DNA of 64,000 bases from Posidonia oceanica (Eukaryota > Streptophyta > Magnoliopsida > Alismatales > Posidoniaceae), in assembly GCA_037176725.1 (NCBI GenBank), contig JAZBRS010000013.1:4219001-4283000 (forward strand). The letters run 5' to 3'. The position numbers and the translations under genes were made by a program. A model generated the notes under the pieces. It did no database searches, was not told the origin of the DNA, and worked only from the letters and a program-made list of their open reading frames with translations. Shown in pieces: positions 10,695 through 20,915 of the stretch. Within the stretch, counting starts at the first letter, position 1. Each line of letters starts with the position of its first letter.

Positions 10695-12140
10695 TATACT
10701 GGTTGCAGAAGACAGGCTGATTGAAGGTACTTGCTATCAATAAACAGTCAGATCTTGCAGGCATATAATCACTGATAACAAGCAGAAGCTGAGACTGAAA
10801 ATGTAGTTCCTTATGCATTCAGCAGTTGATAACAGAACATAGCAGTTAAGCACAAATAAACAAAGGGAATTGGCAGCAGTCCGGTGAATGCGGGGGCGAG
10901 GGCCGGCAAGAAATCTGGACCAGCGCAGCTTGAGTGTCGCCGATGTGCCTCTGCTGGGGAGGAGTACTGTCTCAGGGCCAAAGCGCGTTGCAGAGCGGGA
11001 GAGATTGGCGGAAGGGGAAAGGAAGAAGATGCATGAATGCAGAATGCAGGTGATATGCTTATGAAGATGAGTAGTATGCTTAGATGGATGAGTATGCTTG
11101 GGTGGATGGGTATGCTAGGGTGCCCTCAGCATACGGAGTGCTTTGGTGCCTGCTGCAGAGGAAGGGAGTGGTCCTTGACTCACTGGGTCCTACTCAGACT
11201 CTCGGCTTATTGGTGGCGCTCCGGAACAGGTTGTTGGCATTATAGGTGGTGATGTGGTGAGGACAGGCTACTGGCTGCACTCTCAGGACCTACACCTATT
11301 CTTTCAGCTCTCTTTTTTTGAAAGGTTTCTCCCTCATAGGTATGCAGTCTTTCTCTGCCCCTAGCTAGGAGAAGGCATGTGTTTGCTCTTGGGAGGATGT
11401 GGTAGACCCCTTTTTCAGGCTTGACATGCTGGGGATCTCTAGTAAAGTATGGGGGGGATAACGGTGCCTGTGTTTTTTGGGCTAGCTTTGCCTTTTTCTT
11501 CTTCTCCTCTTTTTTTTTTGTTTTGCTTGCTTTTCTCCTTTTTTGTTTTTGTTTTTGTTTGATCTCTTTTTTCTTTTTTTTTTTGCTTGATCTTTTTCCT
11601 CTTTTTTTTAGGCTTTTGCTATCCCCATTCTGGTGGCAAAAGAAGGGTGCTTGAATTGTAATGGATTTAGGCTTTGGGTCTGCTATGTGATGGGTAGAAG
11701 GAGCAGGGTTAGACTGCACACCCCTATCTCTAGGGCCGGCTTCTGTCTTCGTCTTCTGTTCCTTGGATGTGCCCAAACCTAGATGTCTATTCTCACTTTT
11801 TTTTTCAAGCTCACAACCTAACATTTTTTCTCCCTCAGAGGTGTATGTCCTTGTGAGATTGGGCAGTTCGCCTGTCCTTATTGGTGGTGGCTCCCTCACT
11901 TGCTAAGACATCTGAGTAGTGCCAGGTGAGGCAGGGTGACTCTTTCCAGAGCAGGCAAGCACTTCCGGTTGTCATCACCGGGCTAAAGATGTGATGTTTG
12001 AGAGGATGATGATGATAATTTGAAAAGGAAGGGTGTAAGAGCTGAAAGGATGATGATGATGATTTGAAAGGAGACGAAGTAAGAAGGCGAGAATGCAAGT
12101 ATAGGTGGGAGAAGGGCATCTGCAACGGGGCCGCTTTCGG
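10695..12140 (-). other. Spacer between integrase and the PMD-like ORF of element A
   Basis: No convincing gene. It has a strongly T-rich plus strand at about 11466-11620 (A-rich in element orientation) and GATGATGATG stretches near 12005-12065. A 219-codon minus ORF (11240-11899) is lysine-rich because it crosses the A-rich tract, and I do not accept it. The spacer may hold the 3' UTR of the gag-pol RNA or the leader of the extra ORF. Confidence 0.5.
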
Positions 12141-15100
12141 CTACTGATAGTATTTCTTCAGATAGCAGAGGTTGACGGGCTCAGACTGCTCGACCTGGTC
12201 CATATCCTCAAGGATTACAGCGCCTCCCGAAAAGATCTGCTTGACCACAAAGGGACCACGCCAATTGGGTCGGAATTTCCCTCGACCGTCAGGCAAATGA
12301 ATGGCGCGCAAGACAAGGTCCCCTGGCTGGAAACTTCTGGGCTGGACCTTCTTCAAGAATGCTCTGGCCATCCGCTTCTGATAGCAGTGAGCGTTGTGCA
12401 TGGCTTGCAATCTGCGCTCATCAATCAAGTTCAGTTGGACGCAGCGGTCTTCGACCCATTCTGCTTCTTCCAACTCAGCTTCCCGCAGGATCCGCAGAGA
12501 GGGGATTTCCACTTCAACAGGTAACACCGCTTCCATGCCGTACACCAGAGAGTACGGGGTAGCTCCTGTAGAGGTCCGGATTGATGTCCTGTACACCCAG
12601 AGCGCGTACGGGAGCTTATCGTGCCAATCTTTGTGGATTTCTGCCATTTTCTTCAGGATCTTGACAATGTTCTTGTTTGCAGATTCCACTGCTCCGTTCA
12701 TCTGAGGCCGATAAGGCGAGGATCGATGGTGCTTGATCTTGAGACTATGCAGGTATTCTTCGATCCTTTTGGCAATGAAGTTTGAGCCGTTATCAGAGAC
12801 GACAGAGTGCGGGACCCCATATCGGACAACAATATTGTTTCTGATAAATTTTTCTATTGCCGAAGCGGTGACTGTCTTGTAAGAAGCTGCTTCCACCCAC
12901 TTGGTAAAGTAATCGATCGCTACCAGAATGTAACGATGACCATTTGAAGCAGCAGGGTGGATGGCGCCAATGACATCGATCCCCCAGGTGGAGAAAGGCC
13001 ATGGCGAAGACATGTTGTGCAGCTGATGCGGAGGGGCCTTGATGAAGTTACCATGGATTTGACAATTGTGGCATCTACGCACGAACTGGCAGCAGTCGGC
13101 TTCCATGGTCTGCCAGAAATAACCTTGCAGCATGATCATCTTGGCCAGGAGGACGCCGTTCATGTGCGGGCCACAGGTCCCCGCGTGCACTTGAAGCATC
13201 AGCGTGTCAGCCTCCGATTTGTTCAGGCAGCGCAGTAGCATTTGATTGTATGACCTTCTGTACAGCTGCCCGGCCCCTAGCACATATTTTGACGCCAGAC
13301 GCGCCAAAGCCCTCTTGTCTATTGCCGTGGTATCAGGAGGAAAGCTGCCAGACTCCAGGAAGGATTTTATGTCTTGATACCAGGGCTGCCCCTCTGCGGG
13401 ATCCGCTTCCTCTATGCTCATGCAGTATGCAGGCTGTTCAATGCGAGTGACTGATACATCCACAGTTCTGTCTTCTGAAATGGTGAGCCAGGATGCCAGA
13501 GTTGCTAGTGCGTCTGCATACGCGTTCTTTGCTCTGTTCAGGTACGTGAAGCGGATGCTCTTGAATTTTTCCATCAGCCTCAGCAGGTGTTCGTGATACG
13601 GCACAAGCTTGGGATCTTTTGTCTTCCATTCGCCGTTCACTTGAGAAATTACCAGCATGGCATCGCCGTGCACATGCAGCTTCTGCGCCTCATGCTCAAG
13701 GGCGACTTTCAACCCCAGGATGCACGCTTCGTATTCTGCTTCGTTGTTTGTGCAGGTGAAAGTCAGCTTCCTTGCGAAAGGAGTCATCTGTCCTTGGGGC
13801 GTGGTCAGCACTGCGCCTACGCCTCGGCCCTTCTTGTTGACTGCACCATCAAAGTAGAGCTGCCATTCCTCTACTTCTCCAGGATCTTTCTGCTCAGAGT
13901 CCTCCATTGCAAAAAGAATGTCTTCATCAGGGAACTGCGTCTGGAGGGGTTGGTATTCAGGCAGGGGGAGGTCAGCAAGATGGTCTGCCATTGCTTGACC
14001 CTTCATGGATTTCTGTGTGACAAAGGTGATGTCGTACTGAGACAATAACACCTGCCACTTAGCACATCTGCCCACCATGGCCGGCTTCTGAAAGAGGAAC
14101 TTGATAGGATCATGCCGGCATAAGAGCTGCACTGGGTAGGCCATCAGGTAGTGCCTCAGCTTCTGTGCAGCCCAGACAAGTGACAAGCAAGTCTTCTCTA
14201 GTGTTGTGTACCTGGCTTCGCATTCATTAAACTTCTTGCTCAGGTAGTAGATGGCGCGCTCCTTTCTACCAGATTCGTCATGTTGGCCCAAGACGGCGCC
14301 CATGGAATGCTGCGTGGTAGAAAGGTAGAGAAGTAAGGGTCTCCCTGGCGTAGGCGGGACCAGGACAGGAGGCTTGATCAGCAGCTGCTTGATCTTGGCA
14401 AATGCAGCTTGACACTCCTCGCTCCAGTGAATCTGCGCATTCTTCCTCAAGAGCTTGAATATGGGTTCGCAGATGGGCGTAAGCTGTGCAATGAAGCGAC
14501 TGATATATTGTAAACGCCCAAGCAGACTTCTGACTTCTTTTTCAGTCCTAGGGGGTGGCATGTCCACGATGGCTTGTGCTTTCAATGGGTCCACTTCGAT
14601 CCCCCTTTGGCTAACAATGTAGCCGAGCAATTTGCCAGAAGATACCCCGAATACGCACTTCTTGGGATTCAGGCGCAGCTTGTACTTCCGTAGACGGTCA
14701 AAGAGCTTTCTGAGATAGGCAAGATGATCCTCGGGCTCTTTGGTTTTGGCAATCATGTCGTCTACATAGACCTCCACTTCTTGGTGCATGAGGTCGTGGA
14801 ATAGCGCAGTCATGGCCCTCTGATAGGTTGCACCAGCATTCTTCAGGCCGAACGGCATGACTTGGTAGCAGAAGATTCCCCAAGGGGTAATGAATGAAGT
14901 CTTTTCCATGTCCTCTTCTGCCATTTTGATCTGATTGTATCCAGAAAAGCCGTCCATGAAGGAGAGCATTTTGTGGCCCGCTGTATTGTCGACTAGGACG
15001 TCAATGTGGGGCAATGGAAAGTCGTCCTTGGGACTCGCCTTGTTCAGGTCCCTATAGTCGATACAGATCCGGATTCGGCCATCTTTCTTGGGCACAGGTA

Positions 15101-15821
15101 CAATATTTGCCAGCCATTCAGGGTAAAGGACGACCTTCAGAAAGTTGACTCCAAGCTGCTTCATTATCTCTTCTTTGATCATGAGCAGCCACTGCGGTCG
15201 CCATCTTCTTAGTTTCTGCTTTACTGGCTTGGCATCCGGATTTAAGGGCAGATTGTGCACCACTATCTCTATGTCAAGGCCGACCATATCTTCATAACTC
15301 CAGGCGAAGACATCCGCATATTCTTTCAGGAATGCGATGAATTCTGCTCGAGCCTGGGCGGACAGCTGGGCACTGATGCAAACTTCTCTGACTTCCTCAG
15401 CTGTGCCAATGTTAACAACCTCCGTTTCTTCTTCAACATGGAGGTTGGGGCCTTCTGGGTCGTCGTCATAGGGCCGGAACTCGGGCAAAGGTTCGTCAGT
15501 CTCATCTATGCCCGTGTCATCCTCTTCTCCATAAGCAATAAGTTCTGAGAGGATCTCTTTCTCGAAAGAAGGACTTGTGATGTCGAAAGAGTGCATGTGT
15601 TCCGCTGCTTGGCCCTGGTGACGCTTCAGGATGGTCACGCTCACTCGAGTATTCTTGTAGCCTCGGTGCGCGACCTCCGTCCCAGCAACTCCTTCTGCTG
15701 CTTGCTCTGGCCTGACCGGCTCTGCTGAGTGCTCTGCTGATTCTGCTGAGGGCTCAACTGACTCTGCTGCTGATACTGCTGACTGCTCTGCTGACTGTGC
15801 TGCTAAGGCTGCTGAGGCATT
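12141..15821 (-). CDS. pol: pol of element A: reverse transcriptase, RNase H, archaeal-type RNase H, integrase
   Basis: The frame is open from just after the TAG at 15822-15824 to the stop at 12141, and it is the same frame as protease and gag. Counting from codon 15642-15644 as residue 1: RT spans about 165-345 with YVDD at 293-296 and MPFGLKNAG at 263-271. A gypsy RNase H (about 430-560) lacks its usual first aspartate. A second, archaeal-type RNase H (about 595-720) keeps DG at 599-600, NNEAEYEA at 633-640, HGD at 659-661 and a late D. Integrase follows: zinc-binding H/H and CHNC (858-861), then catalytic D890, D951 and E987 (35 residues between the last two), then the C-terminal domain ending LCYLKKYYQ. 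The first 60 codons after the TAG are a low-complexity Ala/Glu/Ser linker. The tandem RNase H pair marks the Tat lineage. All key RT and integrase residues are present. Expression depends on how the upstream TAG is passed. Confidence 0.92.
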   Translation of the reverse strand, partial: NASAALAAQSAEQSAVSAAESVEPSAESAEHSAEPVRPEQAAEGVAGTEVAHRGYKNTRVSVTILKRHQGQAAEHMHSFDITSPSFEKEILSELIAYGEEDDTGIDETDEPLPEFRPYDDDPEGPNLHVEEETEVVNIGTAEEVREVCISAQLSAQARAEFIAFLKEYADVFAWSYEDMVGLDIEIVVHNLPLNPDAKPVKQKLRRWRPQWLLMIKEEIMKQLGVNFLKVVLYPEWLANIVPVPKKDGRIRICIDYRDLNKASPKDDFPLPHIDVLVDNTAGHKMLSFMDGFSGYNQIKMAEEDMEKTSFITPWGIFCYQVMPFGLKNAGATYQRAMTALFHDLMHQEVEVYVDDMIAKTKEPEDHLAYLRKLFDRLRKYKLRLNPKKCVFGVSSGKLLGYIVSQRGIEVDPLKAQAIVDMPPPRTEKEVRSLLGRLQYISRFIAQLTPICEPIFKLLRKNAQIHWSEECQAAFAKIKQLLIKPPVLVPPTPGRPLLLYLSTTQHSMGAVLGQHDESGRKERAIYYLSKKFNECEARYTTLEKTCLSLVWAAQKLRHYLMAYPVQLLCRHDPIKFLFQKPAMVGRCAKWQVLLSQYDITFVTQKSMKGQAMADHLADLPLPEYQPLQTQFPDEDILFAMEDSEQKDPGEVEEWQLYFDGAVNKKGRGVGAVLTTPQGQMTPFARKLTFTCTNNEAEYEACILGLKVALEHEAQKLHVHGDAMLVISQVNGEWKTKDPKLVPYHEHLLRLMEKFKSIRFTYLNRAKNAYADALATLASWLTISEDRTVDVSVTRIEQPAYCMSIEEADPAEGQPWYQDIKSFLESGSFPPDTTAIDKRALARLASKYVLGAGQLYRRSYNQMLLRCLNKSEADTLMLQVHAGTCGPHMNGVLLAKMIMLQGYFWQTMEADCCQFVRRCHNCQIHGNFIKAPPHQLHNMSSPWPFSTWGIDVIGAIHPAASNGHRYILVAIDYFTKWVEAASYKTVTASAIEKFIRNNIVVRYGVPHSVVSDNGSNFIAKRIEEYLHSLKIKHHRSSPYRPQMNGAVESANKNIVKILKKMAEIHKDWHDKLPYALWVYRTSIRTSTGATPYSLVYGMEAVLPVEVEIPSLRILREAELEEAEWVEDRCVQLNLIDERRLQAMHNAHCYQKRMARAFLKKVQPRSFQPGDLVLRAIHLPDGRGKFRPNWRGPFVVKQIFSGGAVILEDMDQVEQSEPVNLCYLKKYYQ

Positions 15822-18785
15822 CTACTCTGCTGCTGCTGTATTTACTGCTGATGCTCCCCTCTCTGGGTCTTCTAGTGCGCTCGTGGAGGATACGCCGGAC
15901 TGGCGGCTGATCTGGTCACTGCCGCTCGATGTCTTGCTCAGGTGAGGCATGGGTTGCACAAACCACCTAGACCCGCCTTCGGGTTGAAGAGTGATGAGCT
16001 CATCTGGTCTAGGGGAGTCCGACGCTGCTGAGTCTTCTAGGACCATGATAGAAGCATGGTCCTCTTGCAGAGGAGGATCCGTGACTACGGCTTTTCCTTT
16101 CCTTTCTGCAGCCTGATGGTCTGCCAGGTCTTCTGCTATTGACTGGAGTTGTTCTTGATAAAGCAACTCTAAGTCGGACATCCAAGAATCGACCTGGGCT
16201 TCTATCACCGCTCCTTCTTCCTCGTCTGAGGGGGAGTCAACGTAGTAGGCGCCGGGGGCCTGCGGCACTGGCCCGGCTGCAAGATGGATCGCCGCCCTTG
16301 GAGTCTGCATGATCTGGTTCACGGGCGCGTCCGCTGATGGCAGTTCAGATGTAGAAGGCCCAAATAGACAGGCCAGCGATGCTACTGATGAATAAGCTTC
16401 CAGGGTCACTGCTGGAGAATAAACAGGGGTGCTCTTTGGAGGGCTCAAGGGCCCGGAGAGTGTAGTGCTCAGTTGGCCTTTTGTATCGGGCCGTAACTGA
16501 GAGAGCGCAGCCTCTGACGCCGTAGGGTCTTGCCATGAGAGCTGCTGCAGATCGTCAGGATGCGGAGCGGACTGCACCAGCTGCATTCCTGAAGATGATG
16601 CTGAGGGAGCGGGCTGGGCCACGCTGCTGACTGAGTTGATGGACTGCCCCTCCAGAGATGGGGGCAGTGGCACTGATGTTGCTGTGACCGCTGGTAGCAT
16701 GCTTGGTTCTGCCAAGAGGAGTGTCTCTGACTCCTGCACTGCTGCTGACTGATCTTGAGAAGTTGTTGTGGCTGCAAAAGGATGAGAACTTGCATCTGCC
16801 ACAGGGCCTGCTGAGTTGCCTGCTGTTTCTGCCAGAGGGGGAGCTAAATGAACTGACTGTGGGGCCTCTGCTCTGACCACTGTTTCTGCTGAGCTGATTG
16901 GGACTGCCTCTGTTGCATCAGACTGCTCCTCATCCGAGTAGTAGTCCTCAATACACACCCAATCCTCTGCCGACGCTGTGGCTTGGTGGTCGGTTGATCC
17001 CAGAATTCCTGCACTGGTAAAGTTAGTGAGGTCTCTGGGAATGGCTGGTGCACGATCTCTGAGCTGGAAGCAGTGATCTTCGTTGAGCTTTGGTTCGTAG
17101 CCGAGACCTTCAGACTTCCTTCGCTCCACTGCTACGATCGGCTCCGCGATCCCTTGGCCGTGACGCCCGAGCGGCGTACCCTTTGTGTAACCCCACCTGT
17201 GACATACATTCTCGACCATTCGAAAGGGGTTGCTGTGAACGGTCAAGGAGTTGACACGTTCAAGATCAGGAACGAAGTTAACTGGCTCGCACCGGTTAAC
17301 GCGATATAGGGCTTCAGAAGTCTCGGGGTCAAACGGGATAGATTGCGAAGACACGGGAGAGACTGCTTCAATCCGCTCCTTCTCAAAGTTCTCCGCCATG
17401 ACGACAATGACATCATCGCCACGACGGTACTTTATCATTCGATGGAGGGTCGAAGGAAAGACCTGATGCTTGTGAAGCCAAGGGCGCCCAAGCAGAAGAT
17501 TGAAGTTAGGCTTCAAGTCGACGACATAGAATTCTACGTCGAAGACGACCGGACCGATAGCCAGAGGGATAATCAGAATCCCTAGAGCGTCATGGTGAGT
17601 GTTGTCAAAAGCAGTCATTCCCTTCACGGCTGGCGTGATGTCCTCAGCTTTGAATCCGAGCTTGGTTGCTGTACGCAAGGGGCAGACGTTAAGGCCTGAC
17701 CCGTTATCGACCAGCGTTAGGGGAATGCGAAAGTTTTTGAACTGCACCGTGACGAAAAGGGGCTGGTTGTGATTAATCCCTGCCGGAGGCAGCTCATCAC
17801 TCGTGAAAGAGATGACCTGGGGCTCCGCGATTAACCCAACCATGCTCTCCAAGGCAGAAGGCTCAATAGACTGGGACACACGAGCAGCCTGGAACACGCG
17901 AAGAAAAGCCTCGCGATGCTCGGCAGAAGTGTGGATCAAATCCCAGATGGAGATGTCGGCTTTAACCTTCTTTAGCTGGGAAGTTAGGTCTGCTTTAGGT
18001 TGGCTTCTCCTAGCAGCTGGAGGGGTGATTCTAGCAGGTTCTAAAGGGGTAGTAGTGGGACGCTGGGTTACTACAGGTTGGCTAGGGGCTTGGCTAGCTA
18101 CAGGCTGATCTGGGGTCGGATCTGCTAAGGGTTGGCCCAAGGGTGAGGATATAACAGGTCCAGGGTGAGTTGGCCTACTTGCCGGTACTGGGGGCCTATA
18201 AACCCTCCCCGATCGCGTTACTTCCGCGCACATTTCTGTGGCGTAGCTGTAAGGGACGCGATGGGTATCCAGGGTCAAATTAATGACGACTGGAGCATGT
18301 GTTGCGAGCACAGGAGGGGTTACAGGGGGACCTATAGGATGTTGAGGTCTATCTAGTGGGTATGGTTGTTGGGGTGGGAAGGCTGGGGCAGGTTGAGGTC
18401 TGCCTAGAAGGTGTGGCTGAGGTTGCCCTAAAAGGTGAATGGGAGAACTAGGCTGGGCTCTAGCTAAGAGGTGTACAGGAGATTGAGCCTGAGGGAGCAT
18501 GGTGGGAGGCGCGAGAGGGCGCTCCGGCCTGGCACGCGGTCGGATCAAATGGATTCCCGACTCGGAGCCGGCAACTGCCGCCAGATAGAGACTGACTGGG
18601 AAAGGCTCAGAGATGTCAGAGATAAGATCAGAGGGGTCTACTACAGAAGTAGCAGGCCCAGAAGGAAAGACAGAGTGGACGCCTGAGGTTCCCGCCCCTC
18701 CCGGATAAGAGTGCTCCGGTAAAGGTTGGCGGACGATGCCAGAATGCGGGGGAACAGCTGAAGATGCAGATGCATGAGTGCGTGC
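15822..18785 (-). CDS. pro: Protease and G-patch region of element A
   Basis: Open frame between the TAA at 18786 and the TAG at 15822, in frame with gag and pol. I checked 18549-18785 codon by codon and found no stop; there is no ATG start upstream, which fits a polyprotein segment. Counting from 18548: a proline/glutamine-rich part (1-190), a conserved helical segment with IWDLIHTSAEHREAFL (about 201-216), a retropepsin-type protease (about 262-375) with VDNGSGLNVCP at 280-290 and LLLGRPWL at 351-358, and a G-patch-like segment (about 445-488) with GRHGQGIAEP and GLGYEP. The rest to 908 is an acidic, Ser/Pro/Ala-rich disordered region. The catalytic triplet is DNG, not DTG or DSG, as in other Tat proteases I know of. 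It would process the polyprotein in the particle. Confidence 0.85.
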   Translation of the reverse strand, partial: ARTHASASSAVPPHSGIVRQPLPEHSYPGGAGTSGVHSVFPSGPATSVVDPSDLISDISEPFPVSLYLAAVAGSESGIHLIRPRARPERPLAPPTMLPQAQSPVHLLARAQPSSPIHLLGQPQPHLLGRPQPAPAFPPQQPYPLDRPQHPIGPPVTPPVLATHAPVVINLTLDTHRVPYSYATEMCAEVTRSGRVYRPPVPASRPTHPGPVISSPLGQPLADPTPDQPVASQAPSQPVVTQRPTTTPLEPARITPPAARRSQPKADLTSQLKKVKADISIWDLIHTSAEHREAFLRVFQAARVSQSIEPSALESMVGLIAEPQVISFTSDELPPAGINHNQPLFVTVQFKNFRIPLTLVDNGSGLNVCPLRTATKLGFKAEDITPAVKGMTAFDNTHHDALGILIIPLAIGPVVFDVEFYVVDLKPNFNLLLGRPWLHKHQVFPSTLHRMIKYRRGDDVIVVMAENFEKERIEAVSPVSSQSIPFDPETSEALYRVNRCEPVNFVPDLERVNSLTVHSNPFRMVENVCHRWGYTKGTPLGRHGQGIAEPIVAVERRKSEGLGYEPKLNEDHCFQLRDRAPAIPRDLTNFTSAGILGSTDHQATASAEDWVCIEDYYSDEEQSDATEAVPISSAETVVRAEAPQSVHLAPPLAETAGNSAGPVADASSHPFAATTTSQDQSAAVQESETLLLAEPSMLPAVTATSVPLPPSLEGQSINSVSSVAQPAPSASSSGMQLVQSAPHPDDLQQLSWQDPTASEAALSQLRPDTKGQLSTTLSGPLSPPKSTPVYSPAVTLEAYSSVASLACLFGPSTSELPSADAPVNQIMQTPRAAIHLAAGPVPQAPGAYYVDSPSDEEEGAVIEAQVDSWMSDLELLYQEQLQSIAEDLADHQAAERKGKAVVTDPPLQEDHASIMVLEDSAASDSPRPDELITLQPEGGSRWFVQPMPHLSKTSSGSDQISRQSGVSSTSALEDPERGASAVNTAAAE

Positions 18786-20915
18786 TTAAGTGGGCGCCTC
18801 GTGCGTGTCGATCACAATCGTTTCCGATTCGATCAAGTCCTGAATTGCGTTCCGCAAGGAGAAGCAATTATCCGTCGAATGCCCGACGCTTCGATGGAAA
18901 TTGCAGAAGAGGTCCGGCCTAAACCAATGCGGCAGAGGGCTTGGCGGCGAACGGACCTCCGGGAACTTCAGGAGCGATGCCACCTTCGGCAAGATGTCCG
19001 TGAGTGGTTCCACCAGTGGGGTGAAATTCCTCCTCTCAGCGGGTGGTCTTCTTTGCCTCGGGTGTGAGCCTTGCTGGACCGGTGCGGCAGGATAGACCGG
19101 TCTAGCGGTGGTAGTGATGTGCGGTGTGTGCGGGTTCCTAGGTGCAGGAGCGTACACCATCTGAGCTGGGGCAGGCCGAGACGGCAAGCGAACAGGCACA
19201 GCAGGAGAATCGACGAATGCAACAGCGAGTTTCGACGAATCCTTCCTCTTCGGGCGGTTGTTGTTGCTGCCGCTGTTGTTGTTGTTGGAGGTGCTGCTGT
19301 TGGCACTGTTGCTGCTGATCACTGCCTGCTTAGCGAACGCAGAGAGAGCTGGGAAGTTGCCACTCCGCAAAGAACTCTCTACGCGCGCTCCAGCTCTGAT
19401 AAGTGCCGCAAAAGTAGTGACTGGCTGAATGCTAAGCAGAGCTCCGAGAGACGGCCGCACCCCTTTGATAACGATCTCGATAGATTCCTCGTCAGAGGGT
19501 CTATCTCGAACCTGAGAGGCAAGGGCGCGCCAGCGGCCGACGTACTCCCTGAACGGCTCGCCAGAGTTCTGCTTGATGGCGATCAAGTCCGCCCTCTTTG
19601 GGACAAGATCGAGGTTGAAGGAGTATTGCTCCAGGAACGCCTGACTGAGGTCGTTCCAAGTCTTGATGGCTGACATATCGAGTGATGTGAACCACTTGAG
19701 TGTCGGCCCAGTCAAACTCTTCTGGAACAAGCGGATCAGCAACCTCTCGTTAGCCTGAAGCTGAGCGAGATCACCGCAATACGCCTTCAGGTGTGCTACA
19801 GGGCAGCCCCTACCATTATACTTCTCGAAGTCCGGGATTTTGAACTTCGGAGGGAGTACCGCCTCTGGAAAGCAACAGAGGTCTCGGAATTGGTAGGTCT
19901 GGTGCTCGGTACCCTGCACTAGTCGTAGTGCCTTCTCCAAGACGTCCATCCGGTTATTGATGGGGTCTGGGATTGCTGCTGTAGGAGAGGGATCAGCAGG
20001 GGTAGTGAGCACATACGCCGAATGGGTCGCACCTAAGTGCTCCTCCGGATCTACCATAGCGTCGCCTGGTGGAGCAATGGGATGGCCGGCGTATCCGTGC
20101 TGGGGGATAGTGTATGCAGGAGTGTATGCAGGATGCTGGACTTGGTGAAGAGGAGAAGAATAAATGCCATGCTGTGCTGGGATAGGGGGAGGATGACGGA
20201 GCACCAGTTGCTATACAGGCGGAGTGCCAGACAGCGAGCCAGTGAGGTACTGGGCTCCAGTCGATCCAAAGGATTGACCACCAGAAGGAAGTGGAGCATG
20301 CTGTGCCAAGTGTTGTGCAGGAGGCGGTAAACGAGCCCCCATCGCCGGAACCGTGAGCAGTTGCGACGATGGTCGAGGCGGAGGTGCAGAGGTTGATGCA
20401 TGAAATGCAGGAACTGGCCTCGGAGGAACCTCAGGAACGACAGAGACAGAAGGAGGACGAACTGATAGAGCCATGCCCTGCAGTCTCTGGGCAAGCTCCA
20501 TCAGGTGCTGGTACTGTGCTTCGGGCGTCTCGGCAGTGGGGACGCTGAAGTGCAGTGCCGGCGGGGATTGAGAAACAAGTGGCACGGACACAGACTGTCC
20601 GGGAGGGAAGGATTCTACGGAGAAGGTCGCAGCAGCAGTGGAAGGGATGTCGAAAGCGACGTATCCCTGGGACGGAGGGGGCAGTGGCGTCTCCGGAACG
20701 CGAGTAATGGCCGTCAAGATAGACTCGGCGACCGGATCCGGAGGAAGGGAGGCTTGCCACTGTCCCGGGGTGTACTGAGAACCTAGAGACGTCAGAGGAG
20801 GAAACCCTGGCGTCGGAGGGGGAACAAGAGGGATAGAAGGAGCAACCGGAGGGGCCAGAACGGAAACACCCTCCGTGACAGGAGTAAAAGAGGGCTCACT
20901 AACGTACTGGGCCAT
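18786..20915 (-). CDS. gag: gag of element A, interrupted by one TAG
   Basis: Starts at ATG 20913-20915 (MAQYVSEPSF); element B has the matching start at 33900. The frame is also open upstream to 21074, but without ATG. The reading frame has 709 codons to a TAA at 18786-18788, broken by TAG at codon 235 (20211-20213). B has glutamine (CAG) at the matching place, so this looks like a CAG-to-TAG change. A proline-rich N-terminal half leads to the capsid-like retrotransposon gag domain (about residues 350-500) with LTGPTLKWFTSLD and EPFREYVGRW. Then come a Ser/Asn run, a basic stretch (RPKRKD), and near the end a zinc knuckle of form C-x2-H-x3-GH-x4-C (CNFHRSVGHSTDNC). It would form the particle and bind RNA. 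Confidence 0.85.

Noticed and set aside
11240..11899. 219-codon minus ORF, lysine-rich
   Set aside because: Its composition comes from a long A-rich tract (T-rich on the plus strand). No domain and no counterpart in element B.
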